Shown piece by piece: positions 10,801 through 22,529 of a stretch of DNA of 64,000 bases; position 1 is the stretch's first letter; every line of letters begins with the position of its first letter. This DNA comes from Prosopocoilus inquinatus (Eukaryota > Arthropoda > Insecta > Coleoptera > Lucanidae): assembly GCA_036172665.1 (NCBI GenBank), contig CM069873.1, positions 46,160,001 to 46,224,000 of the forward strand, given 5' to 3'. The translations under genes were made by a program, and so were the position numbers. A model generated the notes under the pieces. The model did not search any database. It was given only the letters and a program-made list of their open reading frames with translations, and had not been told where the DNA came from.

Positions 10801-13800
10801 AGATACAAAGTTTACGGACGAAGCAGAAGCTGGAAATAGATTTAAACGAAACAACACGCATTACCGTTGTTCCTGTGATGTATCTAATCGATCCTTACTC
10901 ATCTATCATGTTATTTGGCGTTTCGATGGACTCCAGTAACTCTGATGTGAGATACGAAGTTTTTGGACGCAGGAGGAGCTGGAAATAGTTTTAAACGAAA
11001 CAACACGAATTAGCGTTGTTCCTGTGATGTATCTAATCGATCCTTACATAGCTACTATGTTATTTGACGTTTCGATGGACTCCAGTATCTCTAATGTGAG
11101 ATACGAAATTTTCGGACGCAGCAGAAGCTGGAAATAGTTTTAAACGAAACAACACGTATTAGCGTTGTTCCTGTGATGTATCTAATCGATCCTTACTCAT
11201 CTATCATGTTATTTGACGTTTGGATGGACTCCAGTAACTCTGATTTGAGATACAAAGTTCTCGGACGCAGCAGAAGCTGGAAATAGTTTTGAACGAAACA
11301 GCACGTATTAGCGTTGTTCCTGTGATGTATCTAATCGATCCTTACTTATCTATCATGTTATTTGACGTTTGGATGGACTCCAGTAACTCTGATGTGAGAT
11401 ACAAAGTTCTAGGACGCAGCAGAAGCTGGAAATAGTTTTGAACGAAACAACACGTATTAGCGTTGTTCCTGTGATGTATCTAATCGATCCTTACTCATCT
11501 ATCATGTTATTTGGCGTTTCGATAGACTCCAGTAACTCTGATGTGAGATACAAAGTTTTCGGACGCAGCAGAAGCTGGAAATAGTTTTGAACGAAACAAC
11601 ACGTATTAGCGTTGTTCCTGTGATGTATCTAATCGATCCTTACTTAGCTACTATGTTATTTGACGTTTCGATGGACTCCAATAACTCTGATGTGAGATAC
11701 AAAGTTTTCGGACGCAGCAGAAGCTGGAAATAGTTTTAAACGAAACAACACGCATTAGGGTTGTTCCTGTGATGTATCTAATCGATCCTTACTCATCTAT
11801 CATTTTATTTGACGTTTGGATGGACTCCAGTAACTCTGATGTGAGATACAAAGTTTACGGACGCAGCAGAAGCTGGAAATAGATTTAAACGAAACAACAC
11901 GCATTACCGTTGTTCCTGTGATGTATCTAATCGATCCTTACTCATCTATCATGTTATTTGGCGTTTCGATGGACTCCAGTAACTCTGATGTGAGATACGA
12001 AGTTTTTGGACGCAGCAGGAGCTGGAAATAGTTTTAAACGAAACAACACGTATTAGCGTTGTTCCTGTGATGTATCTAATCGATCCTTACTTAGCTACTA
12101 TGTTATTTGACGTTTCGATGGACTCCAGTAACTCTAATGTGAGATACGAAATTTTCGGACGCAGCAGAAGCTGGAAATAGTTTTATACGAAACAACACGT
12201 ATTAGCGTTGTCCCTGTGATGTATCTAATCGATCCTTACTCATCTATCATGTTACTTGAGGTTTGGATGGACTCCAGTAACTCTGATGTGAGATACAAAG
12301 TTCTCGGACGCAGCAGAAGCTGGAAATAGTTTTGAACGAAACAACACGTATTAGCGTTGTTCCTGTGATGTATCTAATCGATCCTTACTTATCTATCATG
12401 TTATTTGGCGTTTCGATGGACTCCAGTAACTCTGCTGTGAGATACAAAGTTTTCGGACGCAGCAGAAGCTGGAAATAGTTTTGAACGAAACAACACGTAT
12501 TAGCGTTGTTCCTGTGATGTATCTAATCGATCCTTACTTAGCTACTATGTTATTTGACGTTTCGATGGACTCCAATAACTCTGATGTGAGATACAAAGTT
12601 TTCGGACGCATCAGAAGCTGGAAATAGTTTTAAACGAAACAACACGCATTAGGGTTGTTCCTGTGATGTATCTAATCGATCCTTACTCATCTATCATTTT
12701 ATTTGGGGTTTCGATGGACTCCAGTAACTCTGATGTGAGATGCAATGTTTTCGGACGCAGCAGAAGCTGGAAATAGTTTTAAACGAAACAACACGCATTA
12801 GCGTTGTTCCTGTGATGTATCTAATCGATCGTTACTCATCTATCATGTTATTTGACGTTTGGATGGACTCCAGTAACTCTGATGTGAGATACAAAGTTAT
12901 CGGACGCAGCAGAAGCTGGAAATAGTTTTAAACGAAACAACATGCATTACCGTTGTTCCTGTGATGTATCTAATCGATCCTTACTCATCTATCATGTTAT
13001 TTGACGTTTGGATGGACTCCAGTAACTCTGAGGTGAGATACAAAGTTTTCGGGCGCAGCAGAAGCTGGAAATAGTTTTAAACGAAACAACACGCATTAGC
13101 GTTGTTCCTGTGATGTATCTAATCGATCCTTACTCATCTATCATGTTATTTGGCTTTTCGATGGACTCCAGTAACTCTGATGTGAGATACAAAGTTTTCG
13201 GACGCAGCAGAAGCTGGAAATAGTTTTGAACGAAATAACACGTATTAGCGTTGTTCCTGTGATGTATCTAATCGATCCTTACTTAGCTACTATGTTATTT
13301 GACGTTTCGATGGACTCCAATAGCTGTAATGTGAGATACGAAATTTTCGGACGCAGCAGAAGCTGGAAATAGTTTTAAACGAAACAACACGTATTAGCGT
13401 TGTTCCTGTGATGTATCTAATCGATCCTTACTCATCTATCATGTTATTTGGCGTTTCGATGGACTCCAGTAACTCTGATGTGAGATACAAAGTTTTCGGA
13501 CGCAGCAGAAGCTTTAAATAGTTTTGAACGAAACAAAACGTATTAGCGTTGTGCCTGTGATGTATCTAATCGATCCTTACTTAGCTACTATGTTATTTGA
13601 CGTTTCGGTGGACTCCAATAATTCTGATGTGAGATACAAAGTTTTCGGACGCAGCAGAAGCTGGAAATAGTTTTAAACGAAACAACACGCATTAGCGTTG
13701 TTCCTGTGATGTATCTAATCGATCCTTACTCATCTATCATTTTATTTGACGTATGGATGGACTCCAGTAACTCTGATGTGAGATACAAAGTTTACGGACG

Positions 13801-14152
13801 CAGCAGAAGCTGGAAATAGTTTTAAACGAAACAACACGCATTACCGTTGTTCCTGTGATGTATCTAATCGATCCTTACTAATCTATCATGTTATTTGGCG
13901 TTTCGATGGACTCCAGTAACTCTGATGTGAGATACAAAGTTCTCGGACGCAGCTGAAGCTAGAAATAGTTTTAAACGAAACAACACGCATTAGCGTTGTT
14001 CCTGTGATGTATTTAATCGATCCTTACTCATCTATCATGTTATTTGACGTTTGAATGAAATCCAGTAACTCTGATGTGAGATACAAAGTTCTCGGACGCA
14101 GCAGAAGCTGGAAATAGTTTTGAACGAAACAACACGCATTAGCGTTGTTCCT

Positions 14153-14294
14153 GTGATGTATCTAATCGATCCTCTACTATGTTATTTGACGTTTCGATGG
14201 ACTCCAGTAACTCTGATGTGAGATACGAAATTTTCGAACGCAGCAGAATCTGGAAATAGTTTGAAATGAAACAACACGCATTAGCGTTGTTCCT
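14153..14294. repeat. 142-bp monomer (7-bp deletion), end of unit 1
   Basis: After CGATCC the sequence goes straight to TCTACTATG at about 14171-14180, 7 bp shorter than the usual TTACTTATCTACTATG form seen at the equivalent monomer at 7152. The next monomer starts at 14295. The identical deletion is in the monomer at 21147, one 47-mer unit later, so it was copied with the unit. Confidence 0.93.
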
Positions 14295-14443
14295 GTGATG
14301 TATCTAATCGATCCTTACTCATCTATCATGTTATTTGGCGTTTCGATGGACTCCAGTAACTCTGATGTGAGATACAAAGTTTTCGGACGCAGCAGAAGCT
14401 GGAAATAGTTTTGAACGAAACAACACGTATTAGCGTTGTTCCT

Positions 14444-14590
14444 GTGATGTATCTAATCGATCCTTACTCGTCTATCATTTTATTTGACGTTTGGATGGAC
14501 TCCAGTAACTCTGATGTGATACAAAGTTTACGGACGCAGCAGAAGCTGGAAATAGATTTAAACGAAACAACACGCATTACCGTTGTTCCT
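14444..14590. repeat. 147-bp monomer (2-bp deletion), unit 2
   Basis: Exact counterpart of the 7450-7596 monomer, with GATGTGATAC in place of GATGTGAGATAC. The associated open stretch at 14411-14692 translates identically to the one in unit 1. Confidence 0.95.
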
Positions 14591-14739
14591 GTGATGTATC
14601 TAATCGATCCTTACTCATCTATCATGTTATTTGGCGTTTCGATGTACTCCAGTAACTCTGATGTGAGATACAAAGTTCTCGGACGCAGCTGAAGCTAGAA
14701 ATAATTTTAAACGAAACAACACGCATTAGCGTTGTTCCT

Positions 14740-14888
14740 GTGATGTATTTAATCGATCCTTACTCATCAATCATGTTATTTGACGTTTCGATGGACTCTA
14801 GTAACTCTGATGTGAGATACGAAGTTTTTGGACGCAGCAGGAGCTGGAAATAGTTTTAAACGAAACAACACGTATTAACGTTGTTCGT
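14740..14888. repeat. Hybrid monomer at a two-monomer deletion, unit 2
   Basis: Counterpart of 7746-7894, carrying the same TATTTAATCG left part, TCATCAATC and CTCTAG/CGAAGTTTTTGG right part. From here the shift to unit 3 changes from 6,994 to 7,292 bp, that is by 298 bp or two monomers. Confidence 0.8.
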
Positions 14889-17800
14889 GTGATGTATCTA
14901 ATCGATCCTTATTTATCTATCATGTTATTTGACGTTTCGATGGACTCTAGTAACTCTGATGTGAGATACGAAGTTTTTGGGCGCAGCAGGAGCTCTAAAT
15001 AGTTTTAAACGAAGCAACACGTTTTAGCGTTGTTCCTGTGATGTATCTAATCGATCCTTACTTATCTATCATGTTTTTTGACGTTTGGATGGACTCCAGT
15101 AACTCTGATGTGAGATACAAAGTTTTCGGACGCAGCAGAAGCTGGAGATAGTTTTAAACGAAACAACACGCATTAGCGTTGTTCCTGTGATGTATCTAAT
15201 CGATCCTTACTCATCTATCATGTTATTTGGCGTTTCGATGGACTCCAGTAACTCTGATGTGAGATACAAAGTTTTCGGACGCAGCAGAAGCTAAAAATAG
15301 TTTTGAACGAAACAGCACGTCTTAGCGTTGTTCCTGTGATGTATCTAATCGATCTTTACTTAGCTACTATGTTATTTGACGTTTCGATGGACTCCAATAA
15401 CTCTGATGTGAGATACAAAGTTTTCGGACGCAGCAGAAGCTGGAAATAGTTTTAAACGAAACAACACGCATTAGGGTTGTTCCTGTGATGTATCTAATCG
15501 ATCCTTACTCATCTATCATTTTATTTGACGATTGGATGGACTCCAGTAACTCTGATGTGAGATACAAAGTTTACGGACGCAGCAGAAGCTGGAAATAGAT
15601 TTAAACGAAACAACACGCATTACCGTTGTTCCTGTGATGTATCTAATCGATCCTTACTCATCTATCATGTTATCTGGCGTTTCGATGGACTCCAGTAACT
15701 CTGATGTGAGATACGAAGTTTTTGGACGCAGCAGGAGCTGGAAATAGTTTTAAACGAAACAACACGTATTAGCGTTGTTCCTGTGATGTATCTAATCGAT
15801 CCTTACTTAGCTACTATGTTACTTGACGTTTCGATGGACTCCAGTAACTCTAATGTGAGATACGAAATTTTCGGACGCAGCAGAAGCTGGAAATAGTTTT
15901 AAACGAAACAACACGTATTAGCGTTGTTCCTGTGATGTATCTAATCGATCCTTACTCATCTATCATGTTATTTGGCGTTTCGATGGACTCCAGTAACTCT
16001 GACGTGAGATACAAAGTTTTCGGACGCAGCAGAAGCTGGAAATAGTTTTAAACGAAACAACACGCATTAGCGTTGTTCCTGTGATGTATCTAATCGATCC
16101 TTACTCATCTATCATGTTATTTGACGTTTCGATGGACTCTAGTAACTCTGATGTGAGATACGAAGTTTTTGGACGCAGCAGGAGCTGGAAATAGTTTTAA
16201 ACGAAACAACACGTATTAACGTTGTTCGTGTGATGCATCTAATCGATCCTTATTTATCTATCATGTTATTTGACGTTTCGATGGACTCTAGTAACTCTGA
16301 TGTGAGATACGAAGTTTTTGGGCGCAGCAGGAGCTCTAAATAGTTTTAAACGAAGCAACACGTTTTAGCGTTGTTCCTGTGATGTATCTAATCGATCCTT
16401 ACTTATCTATCATGTTATTTGACGTTTGGATGGACTCCAGTAACTCTGATGTGAGATACAAAGTTTTCGGACGCAGCAGAAGCTGGAGATAGTTTTAAAC
16501 GAAACAACACGCATTAGCGTTGTTCCTGTGATGTATCTAATCGATCCTTACTCATCTGTCATGTTATTTGGCGTTTCGATGGACTCCAGTAACTCTGATG
16601 TGAGATACAAAGTCTTCGGACGCAGCAGAAGCTGGAAATAGTTTTGAACGAAACAACACGTATTAGCGTTGTTCCTGTGATGTATCTAATCGATCCTTAC
16701 TTAGCTACTATGTTATTTGACGTTTCGATGGACTCCAGTAACTCTGATGTGAGATACGAAATTTTCGAACGCAGCAGAATCTGGAAATAGTTTGAAATGA
16801 AACAACACGCATTAGCGTTGTTCCTGTGATGTATCTAATCGATCCTTACTCATCTATCATGTTATTTGACGTTTGGATGGACTCCAGTAACTCTGATGTG
16901 AGATACAAAGTTTTCGGACGCAGCAGAAGCTGGAGATAGTTTTAAACGAAACAACACGCATTAGCGTTGTTCCTGTGATGTATCTAATCGATCCTTACTC
17001 ATCTATCATGTTATTTGACGTTTGGATGGACTCTAGTAACTCTGATGTAAGATACGAAGTTTTTGGGCGCAGCAGGAGCTGGAAATAGTTTTAAACGAAG
17101 CAACACGTATTAGCGTTGTTCCTGTGATGTATCTAATCGATCCTTACTTAGCTACTATGTTATTTCACGTTTCGATGGACTCCAGTAACTCTAATGTGAG
17201 ATACGAAATTTTCGGACGCAGCAGAAGCTGGAAATAGTTTTAAACGAAACAACACGCATTAGCGTTGTTCGTGTGATGTACCTAATCGATCCTTATTTAT
17301 CTATCATGTTATTTGACGTTTCGATGGACTCTAGTAACTCTGATGTGAGATACGAAGTTTTTGGGCGCAGCAGGAGCTCTAAATAGTTTTAAACGAAGCA
17401 ACACGTATTAGCGTTGTTCCTGTGATGTATCTAATCGATCCTTACTTATCTATCATGTTATTTGACGTTTGGATGGACTCCAGTAACTCTGATGTGAGAT
17501 ACAAAGTTTTCGGACGCAGCAGAAGCTGGAGATAGTTTTAAACGAAACAACACGCATTAGCGTTGTTCCTGTGATGTTTCTAATCGATCCTTACTCATCT
17601 ATCATGTTATTTGGCGTTTCGATGGACTCCAGTAACTCTGACGTGAGATACAAAGTTTTCGGACGCAGCAGAAGCTGGAAATTGTTTTAAACGAAACAAC
17701 ACGCATTAGGGTTGTTCCTGTGATGTATCTAATCGATCCTTACTCATCTATCATTTTATTTGACGTTTGGATGGACTCCAGTAACTCTGATGTGAGATAC

Positions 17801-20800
17801 AAAGTTTACGGACGAAGCAGAAGCTGGAAATAGATTTAAACGAAACAACACGCATTACCGTTGTTCCTGTGATGTATCTAATCGATCCTTACTCATCTAT
17901 CATGTTATTTGGCGTTTCGATGGACTCCAGTAACTCTGATGTGAGATACGAAGTTTTTGGACGCAGGAGGAGCTGGAAATAGTTTTAAACGAAACAACAC
18001 GAATTAGCGTTGTTCCTGTGATGTATCTAATCGATCCTTACATAGCTACTATGTTATTTGACGTTTCGATGGACTCCAGTATCTCTAATGTGAGATACGA
18101 AATTTTCGGACGCAGCAGAAGCTGGAAATAGTTTTAAACGAAACAACACGTATTAGCGTTGTTCCTGTGATGTATCTAATCGATCCTTACTCATCTATCA
18201 TGTTATTTGACGTTTGGATGGACTCCAGTAACTCTGATTTGAGATACAAAGTTCTCGGACGCAGCAGAAGCTGGAAATAGTTTTGAACGAAACAGCACGT
18301 ATTAGCGTTGTTCCTGTGATGTATCTAATCGATCCTTACTTATCTATCATGTTATTTGACGTTTGGATGGACTCCAGTAACTCTGATGTGAGATACAAAG
18401 TTCTAGGACGCAGCAGAAGCTGGAAATAGTTTTGAACGAAACAACACGTATTAGCGTTGTTCCTGTGATGTATCTAATCGATCCTTACTCATCTATCATG
18501 TTATTTGGCGTTTCGATAGACTCCAGTAACTCTGATGTGAGATACAAAGTTTTCGGACGCAGCAGAAGCTGGAAATAGTTTTGAACGAAACAACACGTAT
18601 TAGCGTTGTTCCTGTGATGTATCTAATCGATCCTTACTTAGCTACTATGTTATTTGACGTTTCGATGGACTCCAATAACTCTGATGTGAGATACAAAGTT
18701 TTCGGACGCAGCAGAAGCTGGAAATAGTTTTAAACGAAACAACACGCATTAGGGTTGTTCCTGTGATGTATCTAATCGATCCTTACTCATCTATCATTTT
18801 ATTTGACGTTTGGATGGACTCCAGTAACTCTGATGTGAGATACAAAGTTTACGGACGCAGCAGAAGCTGGAAATAGATTTAAACGAAACAACACGCATTA
18901 CCGTTGTTCCTGTGATGTATCTAATCGATCCTTACTCATCTATCATGTTATTTGGCGTTTCGATGGACTCCAGTAACTCTGATGTGAGATACGAAGTTTT
19001 TGGACGCAGCAGGAGCTGGAAATAGTTTTAAACGAAACAACACGTATTAGCGTTGTTCCTGTGATGTATCTAATCGATCCTTACTTAGCTACTATGTTAT
19101 TTGACGTTTCGATGGACTCCAGTAACTCTAATGTGAGATACGAAATTTTCGGACGCAGCAGAAGCTGGAAATAGTTTTATACGAAACAACACGTATTAGC
19201 GTTGTCCCTGTGATGTATCTAATCGATCCTTACTCATCTATCATGTTACTTGAGGTTTGGATGGACTCCAGTAACTCTGATGTGAGATACAAAGTTCTCG
19301 GACGCAGCAGAAGCTGGAAATAGTTTTGAACGAAACAACACGTATTAGCGTTGTTCCTGTGATGTATCTAATCGATCCTTACTTATCTATCATGTTATTT
19401 GGCGTTTCGATGGACTCCAGTAACTCTGCTGTGAGATACAAAGTTTTCGGACGCAGCAGAAGCTGGAAATAGTTTTGAACGAAACAACACGTATTAGCGT
19501 TGTTCCTGTGATGTATCTAATCGATCCTTACTTAGCTACTATGTTATTTGACGTTTCGATGGACTCCAATAACTCTGATGTGAGATACAAAGTTTTCGGA
19601 CGCATCAGAAGCTGGAAATAGTTTTAAACGAAACAACACGCATTAGGGTTGTTCCTGTGATGTATCTAATCGATCCTTACTCATCTATCATTTTATTTGG
19701 GGTTTCGATGGACTCCAGTAACTCTGATGTGAGATGCAATGTTTTCGGACGCAGCAGAAGCTGGAAATAGTTTTAAACGAAACAACACGCATTAGCGTTG
19801 TTCCTGTGATGTATCTAATCGATCGTTACTCATCTATCATGTTATTTGACGTTTGGATGGACTCCAGTAACTCTGATGTGAGATACAAAGTTATCGGACG
19901 CAGCAGAAGCTGGAAATAGTTTTAAACGAAACAACATGCATTACCGTTGTTCCTGTGATGTATCTAATCGATCCTTACTCATCTATCATGTTATTTGACG
20001 TTTGGATGGACTCCAGTAACTCTGAGGTGAGATACAAAGTTTTCGGGCGCAGCAGAAGCTGGAAATAGTTTTAAACGAAACAACACGCATTAGCGTTGTT
20101 CCTGTGATGTATCTAATCGATCCTTACTCATCTATCATGTTATTTGGCTTTTCGATGGACTCCAGTAACTCTGATGTGAGATACAAAGTTTTCGGACGCA
20201 GCAGAAGCTGGAAATAGTTTTGAACGAAATAACACGTATTAGCGTTGTTCCTGTGATGTATCTAATCGATCCTTACTTAGCTACTATGTTATTTGACGTT
20301 TCGATGGACTCCAATAGCTCTAATGTGAGATACGAAATTTTCGGACGCAGCAGAAGCTGGAAATAGTTTTAAACGAAACAACACGTATTAGCGTTGTTCC
20401 TGTGATGTATCTAATCGATCCTTACTCATCTATCATGTTATTTGGCGTTTCGATGGACTCCAGTAACTCTGATGTGAGATACAAAGTTTTCGGACGCAGC
20501 AGAAGCTTTAAATAGTTTTGAACGAAACAAAACGTATTAGCGTTGTGCCTGTGATGTATCTAATCGATCCTTACTTAGCTACTATGTTATTTGACGTTTC
20601 GGTGGACTCCAATAATTCTGATGTGAGATACAAAGTTTTCGGACGCAGCAGAAGCTGGAAATAGTTTTAAACGAAACAACACGCATTAGCGTTGTTCCTG
20701 TGATGTATCTAATCGATCCTTACTCATCTATCATTTTATTTGACGTATGGATGGACTCCAGTAACTCTGATGTGAGATACAAAGTTTACGGACGCAGCAG

Positions 20801-21146
20801 AAGCTGGAAATAGTTTTAAACGAAACAACACGCATTACCGTTGTTCCTGTGATGTATCTAATCGATCCTTACTAATCTATCATGTTATTTGGCGTTTCGA
20901 TGGACTCCAGTAACTCTGATGTGAGATACAAAGTTCTCGGACGCAGCTGAAGCTAGAAATAGTTTTAAACGAAACAACACGCATTAGCGTTGTTCCTGTG
21001 ATGTATTTAATCGATCCTTACTCATCTATCATGTTATTTGACGTTTGAATGAAATCCAGTAACTCTGATGTGAGATACAAAGTTCTCGGACGCAGCAGAA
21101 GCTGGAAATAGTTTTGAACGAAACAACACGCATTAGCGTTGTTCCT

Positions 21147-21288
21147 GTGATGTATCTAATCGATCCTCTACTATGTTATTTGACGTTTCGATGGACTCCA
21201 GTAACTCTGATGTGAGATACGAAATTTTCGAACGCAGCAGAATCTGGAAATAGTTTGAAATGAAACAACACGCATTAGCGTTGTTCCT
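21147..21288. repeat. 142-bp monomer (7-bp deletion), end of unit 2
   Basis: Same CGATCCTCTACTATG junction as in the monomer at 14153, at about 21165-21175. It fixes the 47-mer unit boundary at 21289. Confidence 0.93.
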
Positions 21289-21437
21289 GTGATGTATCTA
21301 ATCGATCCTTACTCATCTATCATGTTATTTGGCGTTTCGATGGACTCTAGTAACTCTGATGTGAGATACAAAGTTTTCGGACGCAGCAGAAGCTGGAAAT
21401 AGTTTTGAACGAAACAACACGTATTAGCGTTGTTCCT

Positions 21438-21584
21438 GTGATGTATCTAATCGATCCTTACTCATCTATCATTTTATTTGACGTTTGGATGGACTCCAGT
21501 AACTCTGATGTGATACAAAGTTTACGGACGCAGCAGAAGCTGGAAATAATTTTAAACGAAACAACACGCATTACCGTTGTTCCT
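21438..21584. repeat. 147-bp monomer (2-bp deletion), unit 3
   Basis: The 2-bp deletion GATGTGATAC is shared with units 1 and 2, so it predates their split from unit 3. The associated open stretch at 21405-21686 differs from the other two by one residue, caused by GAAATAATTTT replacing GAAATAGATTT. Confidence 0.93.
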
Positions 21585-21733
21585 GTGATGTATCTAATCG
21601 ATCCTTACTCATCTATCATGTTATTTGGCGTTTCGATGTACTCCAGTAACTCTGATGTGAGATACAAAGTTCTCGGACGCAGCTGAAGCTAGAAATAATT
21701 TTAAACGAAACAACACGCATTAGCGTTGTTCCT

Positions 21734-22031
21734 GTGATGTATTTAATCGATCCTTACTCATCTATCATGTTATTTGACGTTTGAATGGACTCCAGTAACT
21801 CTGATGTGAGATACAAAGTTCTCGGACGCAGCAGAAGCTGGAAATAGTTTTGAACGAAACAACACGTATTAGCGTTGTTCCTGTGATGTATCTAATCGAT
21901 CCTTACTTATCTACTATATTATTTGACGTTTCGATGGACTCCAGTAACTCTGATGTGAGATACGAAATTTTCGAACGCAGCAGAATCTGGAAATAGTTTT
22001 AAATGAAACAACACGCATTAGCGTTGTTCCT
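21734..22031. repeat. Two monomers retained in unit 3, absent from units 1 and 2
   Basis: The first carries TATTTAATCG and GTTTGAATGG; the second carries TTATCTACTATATT, CGAAATTTTCGAACGC and GAATCTGG. The pair resembles monomers 7003-7300 left of unit 1 and the pair near 27.25-27.54 kb, which indicates that presence is ancestral and the shorter form derived. Confidence 0.8.
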
Positions 22032-22529
22032 GTGATGTATCTAATCGATCCTTACTCATCTATCATGTTAATTGACGTTTCGATGGACTCTAGTAACTCT
22101 GATGTGAGATACGAAGTTTTTGGACGCAGCAGGAGCTGGAAATAGTTTTAAACGAAACAACACGTATTAACGTTGTTCGTGTGATGTATCTAATCGATCC
22201 TTATTTATCTATCATGTTATTTGACGTTTCGATGGACTCTAGTAACTCTGATGTGAGATACGAAGTTTTTGGACGCAGCAGGAGCTCTAAATAGTTTTAA
22301 ACGAAGCAACACGTTTTAGCGTTGTTCCTGTGATGTATCTAATCGATCCTTACTTATCTATCATGTTTTTTGACGTTTGGATGGACTCCAGTAACTCTGA
22401 TGTGAGATACAAAGTTTTCGGACGCAGCAGAAGCTGGAGATAGTTTTAAACGAAACAACACGCATTAGCGTTGTTCCTGTGATGTATCTAATCGATCCTT
22501 ACTCATCTATCATGTTATTTGGCGTTTCG

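Larger units (their letters stand above)
7301..14294. repeat. 47-monomer HOR unit 1 (6,994 bp)
   Basis: Forty-seven monomers, 7,003 bp minus a 2-bp and a 7-bp deletion. Every private variant I compared recurs 6,994 bp further on: GACGATTGG, ACGAAGCAGAAG, GCAGGAGGAGC, TTACATAGCTAC, GATTTGAGATAC, GATAGACTCC, TTTTATACG, TTACTTGAGGTTTGG, CGCATCAG, TTTGGGGTTTCG, CGATCGTTAC, ACATGCATTACC, TCTGAGGTGAG, GGCTTTTCG, GAAATAACACG, GAAGCTTTAAATAG and TTTCGGTGG. The only difference I noticed from unit 2 is TAGCTGTAATG near 13321 against TAGCTCTAATG near 20315. The boundaries are set at monomer starts just after the monomer carrying the 7-bp deletion. The two units are therefore a very recent duplication, or one unit copied during assembly. 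Confidence 0.93.
14295..21288. repeat. 47-monomer HOR unit 2 (6,994 bp)
   Basis: Same monomer order, length and private variants as unit 1, including both deletions. It includes the GGAGCTCTAAATAG (SacI) monomers, the AGCTAAAAATAG monomer followed by CGATCTTTACTTAG, the ATTAGGG / ATTACCG / TTATCTGG trio and the AAAGTCTTCGG monomer. The shift against unit 1 is exactly 6,994 bp throughout, so no further length change has happened since duplication. Against unit 3 it is more diverged. Confidence 0.93.

Noticed and set aside
12740..12925. 61-62-codon open reading frames (also 19734-19919 and 22702-22890)
   Set aside because: Translated satellite again. The frame ends at the regular GAAATAG stop in the monomer; the extra length comes from chance substitutions in the preceding monomer.
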